Assembly (NCBI RefSeq): GCF_003001695.1
Contig: NZ_PVYX01000001.1
Coordinates: forward strand, 1,550,001 to 1,614,000
Direction of reading: 5' to 3'
Source of the DNA: Flagellimonas meridianipacifica
GTDB taxonomy: Bacteria; Bacteroidota; Bacteroidia; Flavobacteriales; Flavobacteriaceae
DNA: 64,000 nucleotides
Shown in pieces: positions 42,696 through 51,650 of this stretch (positions are counted from its first letter, which is position 1; each line of letters opens with the position of its first letter). The notes beneath the pieces were generated by a model. The model worked only from the letters and a program-made list of their open reading frames with translations, was not told the DNA's origin and searched no databases. The translations under genes and the position numbers were made by a program.

Positions 42696-43790
42696 ATGAA
42701 ATATTTATCAGAGTATCGTGACCCAGAGTTGGCAAAAAAGTATTTGGAGGAAATCAAGAATACGGTTTCAAGACCGTGGTCCATTATGGAAGTCTGTGGC
42801 GGTCAGACCCATAGTTTGGTGAAGAACGGAATAATTGAGATGTTGCCGAAAGAAGTCACTATGATTCACGGCCCGGGTTGCCCTGTTTGTGTTACCCCTT
42901 TAAACCTAATTGATAAAGCGGTTTATTTGGCACTGGAAAAAGGAGTTATTCTCTGTTCATTTGGAGATATGCTTCGCGTACCCGGTTCAGAGAAAAGCCT
43001 CTTGGAAGCAAAAGCAGAAGGTGCGGATGTTCGTATCCTTTACTCTCCGCTGGAAGCTGTAAAAATTGCTGAAGATTATCCTGAAAAGGAAGTGGTCTTT
43101 TTTGCAGTCGGGTTTGAAACTACGGCACCAGCCAATGCCCTTTCGGTGATTCATGCACACCGAAAAGGATTGAAGAACTATTCCATATTAGCTTCGCATG
43201 TGCTTGTACCACCCGCAATTAAAGCCGTAATTGATGATGAAAAAAGTCGAATCGATGGTTTTTTAGCGGCAGGTCATGTTTGTACCATTATGGGTAATGC
43301 AGAATACCATCCGCTTTCTGCAAAATATAAGGTGCCTATTGTTGTCACCGGTTTTGAACCTTTGGATGTGCTTCAAGGTATTTTAATGGTAATTCGCCAG
43401 TTGGAACAAAGCCAGTCTGAAGTGGAAAATCAATATGCGCGTATCGTCCGTGAAGAGGGTAATGTCGAAGCACAAAAAGTAATCCACGAAGTATTTGAAG
43501 TTCAAAATCAAATGTGGCGTGGTATTGGGGAAATCCCGATGAGTGGATACGGTGTAAAATCGAAATATGCGGACTTCGATGCCACAAAAAAATATGAAGT
43601 TTCCATTGAAGAAGCACCGGAAAATCCGGAATGTATATCGGGTCAAATCATGAAGGGTATCAAGAAACCTTTTGAGTGTGCCCAATTTGGTAAAAAGTGC
43701 AAACCTTCCAATCCGTTGGGTGCTCCCATGGTAAGCAGTGAGGGTGCATGCGCCGCATATTATCATTTTTCGGGGATGGTGGAGGCGTAA
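42696..43790 (+). CDS. hypD: Fe-(CN)2CO assembly scaffold HypD
   Basis: The protein has 364 residues. Conserved motifs: [55 protein letters not shown] and the C-terminal [4Fe-4S] cysteines in the [33 protein letters not shown] segment. HypD, with HypC, holds the iron on which CN and CO are assembled. A 143-bp gap containing a palindromic repeat separates it from hypE. Confidence 0.95.
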   Translation: MKYLSEYRDPELAKKYLEEIKNTVSRPWSIMEVCGGQTHSLVKNGIIEMLPKEVTMIHGPGCPVCVTPLNLIDKAVYLALEKGVILCSFGDMLRVPGSEKSLLEAKAEGADVRILYSPLEAVKIAEDYPEKEVVFFAVGFETTAPANALSVIHAHRKGLKNYSILASHVLVPPAIKAVIDDEKSRIDGFLAAGHVCTIMGNAEYHPLSAKYKVPIVVTGFEPLDVLQGILMVIRQLEQSQSEVENQYARIVREEGNVEAQKVIHEVFEVQNQMWRGIGEIPMSGYGVKSKYADFDATKKYEVSIEEAPENPECISGQIMKGIKKPFECAQFGKKCKPSNPLGAPMVSSEGACAAYYHFSGMVEA

Positions 43791-43837
43791 AGAAATTAAT
43801 TAGGTTGTTTCTTGAAATGGTGGGAGTAGCAGAAAAC

Positions 43838-43924
43838 CGTCATTCTGAACTTGTTTCAGAATCTCATCCAGATGCCGTCAATCATTTAAAAGAGATGAGA
43901 CCCTGAAATGAATTCAGGGTGACG
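43838..43924. repeat. Double-hairpin palindromic repeat (REP/MITE-like) between hypD and hypE
   Basis: A 31-nt left arm (43838-43868) and right arm (43894-43924) are inverted copies with about 24 of 31 matches (both arms begin CGTCA and end TCTCATC when read inward). Each arm is itself a small hairpin (ATTCTGAA...TTCAGAAT; ACCCTGAA...TTCAGGGT). The form resembles dispersed intergenic repeats common in Flavobacteria. It ends 9 bp before the hypE ATG and separates two genes that otherwise would be closely coupled. Confidence 0.8.
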
Positions 43925-43933
43925 AAAAGTATC

Positions 43934-45022
43934 ATGATTAAAACAGATATGCAAAAAATAAAATCAAGAGAGAAAAAGTTACGCATGCAGTTGCAATGTC
44001 CCATGCCCAAATTGGATTTTGATGTCATTACTTTGGGTCACGGTAGTGGTGGTTTATTGACCAACAAATTGTTGGATAGTGGGGTTTTTGACCTCTTATC
44101 GAATCCCATTTTAGATACTCGCCATGATGGTGCATTTCTAGAGCTTGAAGGTAAAACCGCATTTTCTACGGATAGTTTTTTGGTATCCCCTATATTCTTT
44201 CCAGGAGGAAATATTGGCGAATTGGCGGTTAACGGTACGGTGAACGATTTGGCCATGTGTGGGGCTATCCCTAAGTATTTATCCTTAAGTTTTATCATTG
44301 AAGAAGGACTTAAAGTTTTAGAGTTTTGGGAGGTCTTGGTAGCCGTGAAGTTTGCTTGTGAAAAAGCAGGGGTGCACGTAGTAACTGGCGATACCAAAGT
44401 GGTTGAAAAAGGGAAGGGAGATAAAATCTTCATCAATACTTCGGGGATAGGAAAGGTTCATTCCAAAGCAAATATCTCAGCTAGCAACATCAAAAAAGGA
44501 GATAAAATCATCATCAGTGGACAAGTGGCTACCCATGGTATGGCGATTATGTCCGTTCGGGAAGGATTGGAATTCGATTCTGAAATACAGAGTGATACGA
44601 CCAATTTAAATCATACCATAATTAGTCTTTTGGACCAGTTTGGGGAGAGCATTCATCTGTTAACTGACCCGACTCGTGGAGGTGTGGCCACCGTGTTAAA
44701 GGAAACGGCGCAATCCATTGATTTGGGTATTGATATTTTCCAAAAGGATATCCCCATCGATGATCAGGTTGCCAGTGCTTGCGAATTATTGGGGCTTGAC
44801 CCGCTTTATGTCGCCAATGAAGGTCTTTTTATTGCTTTTGTGGCGGAAGAAGTTGCAGAAGACTTCCTGTCAGAATTGCGGGAAGACGGGAATGGATTGC
44901 ACGCAAAAATAATAGGCACGGTTACAGAACAACATCCTAGACAGGTCATTTTGGAAAGCGCCATTGGTGGAAAACGGGTGGTCAGCATGTTACCTGGGGA
45001 ACAACTACCACGGATCTGTTAG
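43934..45022 (+). CDS. hypE: Hydrogenase maturation protein HypE
   Basis: The start is set at the ATG at 43934 (MIKTDMQKIKS); an upstream GTG at 43919 lies inside the palindromic repeat, and a further ATG at 43949 is possible. About 362 residues. The AIR-synthase-like fold shows TLGHGSGGLLTNKLLD, FSTDSFLVSPIFFPGGNIGELAVNGTVNDLAMCGA, VVTGDTKVVEKG and DPTRGGVATVLKE. The chain ends PRIC: the C-terminal Cys receives the carbamoyl group and is dehydrated to thiocyanate. Confidence 0.94.
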   Translation: MIKTDMQKIKSREKKLRMQLQCPMPKLDFDVITLGHGSGGLLTNKLLDSGVFDLLSNPILDTRHDGAFLELEGKTAFSTDSFLVSPIFFPGGNIGELAVNGTVNDLAMCGAIPKYLSLSFIIEEGLKVLEFWEVLVAVKFACEKAGVHVVTGDTKVVEKGKGDKIFINTSGIGKVHSKANISASNIKKGDKIIISGQVATHGMAIMSVREGLEFDSEIQSDTTNLNHTIISLLDQFGESIHLLTDPTRGGVATVLKETAQSIDLGIDIFQKDIPIDDQVASACELLGLDPLYVANEGLFIAFVAEEVAEDFLSELREDGNGLHAKIIGTVTEQHPRQVILESAIGGKRVVSMLPGEQLPRIC

Positions 45023-45023
45023 T

Positions 45024-46118
45024 ATGGATTTTTCTACACTAGGTAAACATATATCCAACCCTTATATTTTTAAAGGCTCTGAACAAAAACCTTTTTTGGC
45101 ACCTAGAGGGGTGCACTTGGTGAATGATATGTTATTTGTTTCAGATACAGGTCAGAACCGTGTTTTTATTTGGCACAAATTGCCCACCTCACTACATCAA
45201 GAACCCGATGTTGTTTTAGGCCAACAAGATGTAGTGGGTTCCGGAAGAAACGCGGGAGGTACAGTAGCAGCTGAAAGTTTACACTATCCTTCAGGAATTT
45301 GGAGCGACGGAAAACGTTTGATCGTTGCGGATGCTTGGAACCATCGTGTACTGATTTGGCATCAATTACCAACCAAAAATGGTCAAGCTGCAGATGTGGT
45401 TTTGGGGCAACCTGATTTTAAATCGAACGAGGTGAATGTAGAAGGGATTTCAAAAAGTCCTACCTCAAAAAGTTTACATTGGCCTTATGGTGTTTTTTCA
45501 GATGGGAAACGACTTTGGGTGGCTGATACAGGTAATCGAAGAATCCTTTATTATAAAACCATTCCTTTAGAAAATTATACTGCCGCTGATAAGGTTATCG
45601 GAAAACCTGATTTTTCCACTCGAGATTATGAAAACAACCAGCCTATCTGGCCGTATTCAGTTAAAACAAACTCAGATGGAGTCTTGGCTGTAGCCGATAC
45701 GCAGTTTTACCGAACCTTGATATGGAGCAATTGGGAGACAGCTTTCAATACACCAGCAGATGTTATCATCGGGCAACCTGATTTTGATGCTTGCGGTCAA
45801 AACCAATATGGACTTTTTCCTGATGCCCACACCCTAAATTGGACCTATGATGTTTGCTTCTATAAGAAAGGATTGTTGGTCAACGATACAGGAAATAGTA
45901 GACTGCTCTATTTTGAAAGAATTCCCAAGACTAATAATCAGGTTGCTGATGCAGTTATTGGCAAACGTGATTTCAAAACTGGAAGTGAAAACAGGGATAC
46001 AATTGTGGGAACAGATAGCTCCTTGTATTGGCCTTTTTCCATTTGTACACAAAAGGATAAATTAGTGGTTGCCGACACGGGAAATCATCGTTTGGCAGTA
46101 ATGGGTCTTTTACTTTAA
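45024..46118 (+). CDS. NHL-repeat beta-propeller protein of the hydrogenase operon
   Basis: The start is at the ATG at 45024, one base after the hypE stop, giving 364 residues. The frame remains open upstream but only inside hypE. Repeats of about 55 residues have the NHL pattern (LHYPSGIWSDGKRLIVADAWNHRVLIWHQLP; LHWPYGVFSDGKRLWVADTGNRRILYY; LYWPFSICTQKDKLVVADTGNHRLAVM). No signal peptide, so it is cytoplasmic like the hydrogenase. NHL proteins accompany some group 2a hydrogenase loci. Propellers usually bind partners; whether it helps maturation or electron transfer is unknown. Confidence 0.85.
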   Translation: MDFSTLGKHISNPYIFKGSEQKPFLAPRGVHLVNDMLFVSDTGQNRVFIWHKLPTSLHQEPDVVLGQQDVVGSGRNAGGTVAAESLHYPSGIWSDGKRLIVADAWNHRVLIWHQLPTKNGQAADVVLGQPDFKSNEVNVEGISKSPTSKSLHWPYGVFSDGKRLWVADTGNRRILYYKTIPLENYTAADKVIGKPDFSTRDYENNQPIWPYSVKTNSDGVLAVADTQFYRTLIWSNWETAFNTPADVIIGQPDFDACGQNQYGLFPDAHTLNWTYDVCFYKKGLLVNDTGNSRLLYFERIPKTNNQVADAVIGKRDFKTGSENRDTIVGTDSSLYWPFSICTQKDKLVVADTGNHRLAVMGLLL

Positions 46119-46822
46119 AAGCCGAGATACAGCCAGTAAACCCCAATAATTATAGCAAATAATCCTCCGGCAATTCGAATGCTCTGGAATGCATTTGGGC
46201 TTTGTAGTTTTTTTGAGCCATTGGATATTGTTCCAAGGATGTAAGCATAAATCACCATAGCCAATACGGTTCCCAAGGCGAATCCAATAATATAGAGTAT
46301 CCCTTCAAATTGACTTTCAAAACCTAATACAGGGAGCAACAGTAAAAAGTGTGCTATTCCTGCCAAACCATGTAGGACTCCTATGAAAAATGAAGACCAA
46401 CTATTTTGTTGTAGTGCTTTGGAGTGAGTGTGCTCATGTTCCAAGGTATTGTCTGCGTGGTTGTGGTCGTGAACATGTATATAAGGCTTATCGCCTCCAT
46501 GGATATGCGGGTGCTTATGGCCTTTTCCTTTGAAAAAAATCCTAAAAATGGCCCATATCCCTACCCCTATAAGTACAAGACCCACCAGTTGTTCGCTATA
46601 CTCGGATATCAATTCAACCGGAATAACCTCTTTAAAGGCTAAAAATAGTAGTCCGATGACCAACATTCCGGTGAGATGTCCAAAGCCCCAAAACAAACCA
46701 ATGCGCCATACCCTTTTTCGGGTCTCAATCGCCAAAGGGGTAATTGCAGCAAGGTGGTCTGGTCCGGATACCACATGAAGTACTGAGGCTAAGATTCCAG
46801 CAAAAAGGGATTGAACAATCAT
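46115..46822 (-). CDS. Nickel/cobalt permease, UreH/HupN-like, with His-rich loop
   Basis: The protein has 235 residues with about six transmembrane helices. The first helix has HVVSGPDHLAAITPLA, the His/Asp metal motif of this transporter superfamily, and RIGLFWGFGHLTGMLVIG follows. The central cytoplasmic loop is His-rich (KGHKHPHIHGG, HVHDHNHADNT, EHEHTHS). It is convergent with the NHL gene and overlaps its stop by 4 bp. Adjacency to a hydrogenase makes nickel the likely substrate, supplying HypA/HypB. Confidence 0.85.
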   Translation of the reverse strand: MIVQSLFAGILASVLHVVSGPDHLAAITPLAIETRKRVWRIGLFWGFGHLTGMLVIGLLFLAFKEVIPVELISEYSEQLVGLVLIGVGIWAIFRIFFKGKGHKHPHIHGGDKPYIHVHDHNHADNTLEHEHTHSKALQQNSWSSFFIGVLHGLAGIAHFLLLLPVLGFESQFEGILYIIGFALGTVLAMVIYAYILGTISNGSKKLQSPNAFQSIRIAGGLFAIIIGVYWLYLGF

Positions 46823-47091
46823 TGCTACAATATATCAACAATCGCTGACATTAGCATATTTTGCAGCAAATGAAACGATTTTGATATGAAATACATAATT
46901 TCAATCTAATATAGAAACAAACCAATTATGTTAAGAACTAAAATTTTTTTCTCATGACCGTAGCAACCTTCTCGGAGAGTGTCTCTCCCAAGCTGTTAGT
47001 AAAGAAAAGTGTTATTTATCAGTTGAAAAATACCAAGAGCCTCCTAATTTCATCTTAATTAATATTCTTGAATTAAAATGTCACTTTTTCA

Positions 47092-47955
47092 TTGTCCACA
47101 TTGTCATACAATAAGAATTTAGATTTGAAAAACTATAGCGACATACTATTTCCATACGCTTATAACATCCTTGGCTCTTCTGAGGATGCGAAAGACACTG
47201 TGCAGGACATTTTGATTAAGTACCTTTCTATCGATAAGAATCATATAGAAAATGAAATTGGTTTTTTGATTAAATCAGTAATCAACCAATCCATCAATCT
47301 GAAAAAGAGGCAAAAAAAGATATCCGCTGATAGCATTTGGTTGCCGGAACCCATATCAACAGAAAAGGCAGACGACAATATCAATAAAGAGGAAATCCTA
47401 TCCTATTCCATGCTCACGCTTCTCGAAAAATTATCGGCTAAAGAACGCGCTGTTTTTATACTGAAGGAATCATTTGACTATTCTCATAAAGAAATTGCTG
47501 AAACTATAGGTTTTACCATTGAAAACTCCAGAAAATTATTAAGTAGAGCCAAAAACAAACTCAATACTACCAGAGTTTTAAAAAATAAGGCTCATCAACA
47601 GGACACATCGCAATTGAAGTATTATGTTGAAGCCATGAAAACCGGGGATGTTGCAACCCTTAAAAAATTATTGTCAGAAGATATACTGCTGGCTGCTGAT
47701 GGTGGCGAAAGTGTTAAAGTGGTTAGAGCTGTAACAATGGGTATAACGGACGTATCGAAGCTATTGCTTTATGTATTTAAGGCGTTTTTGACTGGATTGG
47801 AAGTTAGAATGAGCTCTGTTAATCATCAACCGGCGATTTTGTACTATAAAAACCAGGCTTTATACAATTGTCAGGTCTTTGAATTCGAAAAAAATCGGAT
47901 AAAAAGTATCTATTCCGTGGTCGACCCACAGAAACTAAAGGCACTTTTCGGCTAA
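47092..47955 (+). CDS. ECF41-type RNA polymerase sigma factor with SnoaL-like extension
   Basis: The protein has about 287 residues; the start codon is not an ATG and its exact position is uncertain. Sigma region 2 is NYSDILFPYAYNILGSSEDAKDTVQDIL; region 4 is LLEKLSAKERAVFILKESFDYSHKEIAETIGFTIENSRKLLSRA. Between them is the WLPEP motif typical of ECF41, and the C-terminal 120 residues are a SnoaL-like fold with AADGGESVKVVRA and a final VVDPQKLKALF. In ECF41 this extension replaces an anti-sigma factor. Usual partners are carboxymuconolactone-decarboxylase, oxidoreductase or epimerase genes; here an azoreductase, a cupin and a monooxygenase-like gene follow. Confidence 0.88.
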   Translation: MSTLSYNKNLDLKNYSDILFPYAYNILGSSEDAKDTVQDILIKYLSIDKNHIENEIGFLIKSVINQSINLKKRQKKISADSIWLPEPISTEKADDNINKEEILSYSMLTLLEKLSAKERAVFILKESFDYSHKEIAETIGFTIENSRKLLSRAKNKLNTTRVLKNKAHQQDTSQLKYYVEAMKTGDVATLKKLLSEDILLAADGGESVKVVRAVTMGITDVSKLLLYVFKAFLTGLEVRMSSVNHQPAILYYKNQALYNCQVFEFEKNRIKSIYSVVDPQKLKALFG

Positions 47956-48013
47956 AACATGTCACGTTTTTTACTCTGGGTTTGTCAGTCTATAGAACAT
48001 AAAACTTCAATAG

Positions 48014-48670
48014 ATGAAAACACTGTTAAGATTGGATGCCAGCTTAAGAAAGGAAGGTTCACATTCAAGGGCACTGGCGGATTTTTTTGAAACGAAATGG
48101 AGAAAAATCCATCAAAAAGGAAATGTCATATACCGAGATTTAAATGAATTGCAAGTGCCTTATTTACGAAATGAAACTGTGCAAGCTTTTTATACACCAG
48201 AGGCGGAATACACAGAGGAAAATAGGGAAGCTATTGCTTTATCCAACCAATTAATTGAAGAGTTGAAATCTGCGGACCATATTTTGGTGAGCAGCCCCTT
48301 GTATAACTTGAATATTCCTTCCACACTGAAGTCTTATTTGGACCACATCGTTAGGGTAGGGCATACTTTTAGGGTGAGAGAAGATGGTAGTTATGAAGGA
48401 CTGATTGAGAATGAAGCGGCATACATTATTACCTGTAAAGGAGAAGTTTATAAGGACACATCAATGCAAACGCTTGATTTTCAAGAACCTTATCTAAAGA
48501 CAATTTTTGGGTTTATTGGTTTAAAACTGAATGCCATTTTCCCTTTAGAAGGTACAGCACATCGCAATCTACTTGAAAGTAATCTGAGGGTACAAAAAGA
48601 GAACATCATAAAAGAACTTGAGAAGAAGCTGGATTTAAAGGAACCACAGAAAATACCTAATCAAGTTTAG
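48014..48670 (+). CDS. azoR: FMN-dependent NADH-azoreductase (flavodoxin-fold quinone reductase)
   Basis: The protein has 218 residues. The N-terminal RLDASLRKEGSHSRALADFFETKW is the phosphate-binding segment of the AzoR family; SSPLYNLNIPSTLKSYLDHIVRVGHTF is the second FMN-contact motif. These enzymes reduce quinones and azo compounds with NADH. It starts 58 bp after the sigma-factor gene on the same strand and is a plausible target or co-operon member, suggesting a response to quinone or thiol stress. Confidence 0.9.
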   Translation: MKTLLRLDASLRKEGSHSRALADFFETKWRKIHQKGNVIYRDLNELQVPYLRNETVQAFYTPEAEYTEENREAIALSNQLIEELKSADHILVSSPLYNLNIPSTLKSYLDHIVRVGHTFRVREDGSYEGLIENEAAYIITCKGEVYKDTSMQTLDFQEPYLKTIFGFIGLKLNAIFPLEGTAHRNLLESNLRVQKENIIKELEKKLDLKEPQKIPNQV

Positions 48671-48721
48671 AAAACACATCGAAATTCAAAAAATGGTATT
48701 GTCTACCAAGAACTAAGTTAA

Positions 48722-49357
48722 ATGGTACGAAATGAGTTTGTAAAGTCTATGGGATTGGGGTCTATTCTTTTAATGAATCCAAGAATTCTTTTCAGCCAAA
48801 ACATCACAAATAAAATGGATACAACAATGAAGCATAAAGAACCTAAACGGATAGCGCCCAATTATTTTGAAGACGAGTTGGTTGATAGCGCAAGTGTTAT
48901 TCATCCCGGGGAAGGAGAAATGTTAACTTTAAACAATCTCTCAGTGACCTTTAAGGTCACCAGTGAATTATCTAACAGTCAATTGGGAGTCTATGAAATA
49001 TCCCTTCCTCCTCATGCCATTGGAGCTAAGTTGCACTATCATCGCTTTATGGATGAAACCTTTATTGTAAGTCAAGGGACACTTACCATTGAGTTGGGAG
49101 ATGGCTCGCAAAAAGCAAAATCAGGAACCGTAGTCTACGTACCCAGGTTCACACCTCATGGGTTCAGAAATGATACAAATGAGACGGTTGTGGTGACACT
49201 GATTTTTAACCCCTCTGAAAAGCGCGAAGGATTCTTTAAGGGTTTGTATGAAACATTGAATGAAGTACCGGTAAACCCTGAGAAGTTTTTAAAGCTTTAC
49301 AATAAGTATGATAGTTTCCCGGTAGATGTTGACAACATGATACCTACAGAAGAATAA
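48722..49357 (+). CDS. Cupin-domain protein
   Basis: The protein has 211 residues. The first 30 residues (MGLGSILLMNPRILFSQ) look like a weak signal or a leftover export region. The cupin core spans residues about 85-165: KLHYHRFMDETFIVSQGTLTIELGDG gives the first metal motif (HxH...E) and VPRFTPHGFRND the second (His). It should bind a single metal ion and could be an oxygenase or a binding protein; the substrate is unknown. It follows azoR by 51 bp in the ECF41-linked cluster. Confidence 0.8.
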   Translation: MVRNEFVKSMGLGSILLMNPRILFSQNITNKMDTTMKHKEPKRIAPNYFEDELVDSASVIHPGEGEMLTLNNLSVTFKVTSELSNSQLGVYEISLPPHAIGAKLHYHRFMDETFIVSQGTLTIELGDGSQKAKSGTVVYVPRFTPHGFRNDTNETVVVTLIFNPSEKREGFFKGLYETLNEVPVNPEKFLKLYNKYDSFPVDVDNMIPTEE

Positions 49358-49410
49358 AATTGATAGGTAGGTATTGTCATCAACAAAAGAAATAATAAAA
49401 CCTTAAACGA

Positions 49411-49731
49411 ATGATTGCCGAGACACCAGAACCGCCGTATTATGCGGTTATTTTTAGTTCAACAAGAACGGAAGGAGATCATGGATATTCCGATATGGCC
49501 GATAGAATGATTGAATTGGCAAAGCAGCAGAATGGATTTCTAGGCATTGAAACCGCAAGAAATGATTTGGGAATAACTGTTTCGTATTGGAGCAGTTTGC
49601 ACGCCATAAAGAATTGGAAGGAAAATGTAGAACATTCGGTAGCAAGAAATAAAGGGAGAAAAGATTGGTATAAGAATTTCGTTACTAGAATTGCTAGAGT
49701 AGAACAGGATTACAGATTTGATAAAGAATGA
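49411..49731 (+). CDS. Antibiotic-biosynthesis-monooxygenase-type (ABM) protein
   Basis: The protein has 106 residues. YYAVIFSSTRTEGDHGYSDMADRMIELAKQQNGFLGIETARNDLGITVSYWSSLHAIKNWKENVEHSVA matches the ABM/YgiN dimeric ferredoxin-like fold, which includes cofactor-free quinone monooxygenases and haem-degrading proteins. Trp residues are present, but the haem ligand pattern of IsdG is not evident. The stop overlaps the start of a decayed glyoxalase gene (ATGA), so the operon once continued. Confidence 0.85.
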   Translation: MIAETPEPPYYAVIFSSTRTEGDHGYSDMADRMIELAKQQNGFLGIETARNDLGITVSYWSSLHAIKNWKENVEHSVARNKGRKDWYKNFVTRIARVEQDYRFDKE

Positions 49732-49874
49732 AAAAGGCAAACCCAATTAACTGGCTTGAAATCCCAGTCTGGCATTTCGAAAAAAGAATGAAGTTTTATT
49801 CCAAAGTATTACTATAGGAAATAAAAGATATGCCTACTGTAAGTGGAAATATTAACGTATCCAATTCCTATTAA
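49728..49874 (+). pseudogene. Remnant of a glyoxalase/VOC-family gene
   Basis: An ATG overlapping the ABM stop begins MKKANPINWLEIPVWHFEK RMKFYSKVLL and then a TAG stop at 49815-49817. In the same frame the reading continues EIKDMPTVSGNINV and stops at 49872. NPINWLEIPV...RMKFYSKVL is the characteristic start of VOC proteins (about 120 residues); the rest is missing. So this is a truncated gene with an internal stop and a lost C-terminus. The rest of the gap to 50080 shows nothing recognisable. Confidence 0.75.
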
Positions 49875-50080
49875 AAATCCCTGACCGAATTTATATATAG
49901 GAGATAATGAAACGAGATTGCACTTTAATCAGTAATAAGGATAGTAGATGGTTTACTATGTCAGTTTCTTTTCTAACATCTCAGTTCAATTAATTCTTAT
50001 GTACAATTAAAACAAAAAAAACTTAATGGGACGGTCCAACGTCTGTACTTTAGTACATCCGTAAGTAAGAAAACAAAAAC

Positions 50081-51334
50081 ATGATTAAATTTTTGACTTT
50101 TTGTCTCTTTGTACTAGTTCTTTCAAACTCCTGTGGTCAAACCAATAAGTTAAACAACAAAGAGATTGATTGGACTCAGGACCTTGATTTGTACAAAAGG
50201 AACCTTGAGCAAAATCATATCGATTTGTACAATACCATCGACAGCGTGGAGTTCGGAAAAGAACTTCAGAAAATTACATCCGCTTTACCTGATAAAAGTG
50301 ACACCGAGATAATTGTGGACTTAATGCAGTTAACGCGCAAGATTGGTGATGGACATACAGCAGTGTCTTTACGAGGGGTTGAACCACATTTATTTCCTAT
50401 AGAAATCTATAAAATGAATAGGAAATGGAGAGTCATCAAAACGTCAAATGAATACAGCAATCTGTTGGGTAAAATCTTGACGGAAATCGATGGCAAGCCA
50501 ATCAGTATCATCGAAGAAGAGGTTAGTAAAGTTGCGCAATATGTTGAAAATGAACAATCAGAAGTTTATAGAACAGGAAGATATCTAGTAATTTCAGAAG
50601 TTTTGTTTGGTTTGCAATTGACCAATACTAAGCTTAAGGCAAAATTCACTTTTTTAGACGATACGGGTACTAAATCTACTCTGTCCTTAGACGCCAGTGA
50701 TAGTGAGGAATACTATGAAAACACAGATTTCCAGACACTGAAAGTAGCAACACCACAAATTCAAAAACCTATCGATTCAGGATATGATTTTCTCTGGTTC
50801 AGTCCAATACAAAATATAAACGGGATTTATATCAAGTTTGAAAGCTATCCATCTTTTGAAGGAATGGAGGAATTCGGAGAATCCGTTCTGGATTATGTGA
50901 ATGAAAATCAAATCGAACAAGTAGTAATAGATTTAAGAAACAATGGAGGTGGAGACTTTTTTGTGGGAACTTTTTTGGCCTATTATTTAAATTTAGCCGA
51001 CAGTATTGACTTTAAGTCAGGGGTTTATCTTTTAACCGATAGAGTGACTTTCTCTGCTGGGACAAGCAATGCTTCGCAATTCAGACAAATCCTAAATGCC
51101 AAAATTGTTGGTGAACCTACAGGTTCAAATCCAACCGGGTATCAAGATATGGGGCAATTCACATTGCCCAATTCTAAACTGATAATTACATATTCCAAAA
51201 GACTCTTTAGATTCCAAGACAATGTCACGGCGGGAGTTCAGCCTGATGTTCTGATTGAATACAATTGGGAGAACTATTCCAATGGAGTTGACAATATGCT
51301 GGAATGGATTATCAAGGATATCAAACAGAAGTAG
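50081..51334 (+). CDS. S41-family peptidase-like lipoprotein
   Basis: The protein has 417 residues with a lipobox (FVLVLSNSCGQ). The N-terminal helical part has LMQLTRKIGDGHTAVSL, as in tail-specific proteases. A PDZ-like segment (LGKILTEIDGKPISIIEEEV) follows, then the catalytic core: IEQVVIDLRNNGGGDFF and LLTDRVTFSAGTSNASQFRQ, where the Ser of FSAGTS is the probable nucleophile. The Lys of the Ser-Lys dyad is not obvious. It is expected on the periplasmic face. It stands alone just left of the tRNA fragment and integrase. Confidence 0.85.
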   Translation: MIKFLTFCLFVLVLSNSCGQTNKLNNKEIDWTQDLDLYKRNLEQNHIDLYNTIDSVEFGKELQKITSALPDKSDTEIIVDLMQLTRKIGDGHTAVSLRGVEPHLFPIEIYKMNRKWRVIKTSNEYSNLLGKILTEIDGKPISIIEEEVSKVAQYVENEQSEVYRTGRYLVISEVLFGLQLTNTKLKAKFTFLDDTGTKSTLSLDASDSEEYYENTDFQTLKVATPQIQKPIDSGYDFLWFSPIQNINGIYIKFESYPSFEGMEEFGESVLDYVNENQIEQVVIDLRNNGGGDFFVGTFLAYYLNLADSIDFKSGVYLLTDRVTFSAGTSNASQFRQILNAKIVGEPTGSNPTGYQDMGQFTLPNSKLIITYSKRLFRFQDNVTAGVQPDVLIEYNWENYSNGVDNMLEWIIKDIKQK

Positions 51335-51428
51335 TTAGCACATATATCTGATAACAGTTTATGATAAAAAACAAAAGACCTGTACTTGAAATTTTTAAAA
51401 AGCTGAAAACCAAATCCTAAAAACGAAA

Positions 51429-51452
51429 AAAGCTCCGTATTTACGGAGCTTT
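51429..51452 (-). terminator. Rho-independent terminator downstream of the tRNA-Asp fragment
   Basis: Perfect 11-bp stem AAAGCTCCGTA / TACGGAGCTTT with a 2-nt loop, followed on the minus strand by TTTTTTCGTTTT. It begins 3 bp beyond the tRNA 3' end and is the native terminator of the tRNA gene. Confidence 0.88.
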
Positions 51453-51454
51453 AT

Positions 51455-51501
51455 GCGGTCTGGACGGGACTCGAACCCGCGACCCCCTGCGTGACAGGCA
51501 G
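51455..51501 (-). pseudogene. 3' fragment of tRNA-Asp (GUC), attachment-site remnant
   Basis: Read on the minus strand, 47 nt match the anticodon arm (CTGCCTGTCACGCAG, anticodon GTC), variable loop, T arm (GGGTTCGAGTCCC) and 3' acceptor strand (CCAGACCGC) of tRNA-Asp. The acceptor 5' strand and D arm are absent; the sequence changes abruptly after 51501. With an integrase 150 bp away this is best read as one boundary (attL or attR) of an element integrated into a tRNA-Asp gene. No second copy is seen in the window. Confidence 0.85.
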
Positions 51502-51610
51502 AATTTATTTGAATTCATATGGATTAAAAAGTCAATAAACACAAGGGGTTTCGGCGATTTTCCATATCTTTAAGTACAAACAAGACCGTATAAAACCAAT
51601 TTTTGCGTGC

Positions 51611-51638
51611 AATCTGCGTGCAAATTTGCACGCAGATT
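51611..51638. repeat. Perfect 28-bp palindrome before the integrase
   Basis: Arms AATCTGCGTGCAAA and TTTGCACGCAGATT abut with no spacer. A further direct copy of TGCGTGCAA lies just left (51604-51612). The site ends 12 bp before the integrase ATG and could be an operator or an arm-type integrase binding site. Confidence 0.85.
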
Positions 51639-51650
51639 TTAACATTCAGT

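Noticed and set aside
46860..46870. TTTGCAGCAAA palindrome before the nickel permease as another zinc operator
   Set aside because: The arms and spacing differ from the 9-3-9 sites and it is too short to separate from chance.
51455..51529. A complete tRNA-Asp gene
   Set aside because: Only the anticodon arm to 3' end is present; the sequence where the acceptor 5' strand should be (around 51523-51529) does not match.
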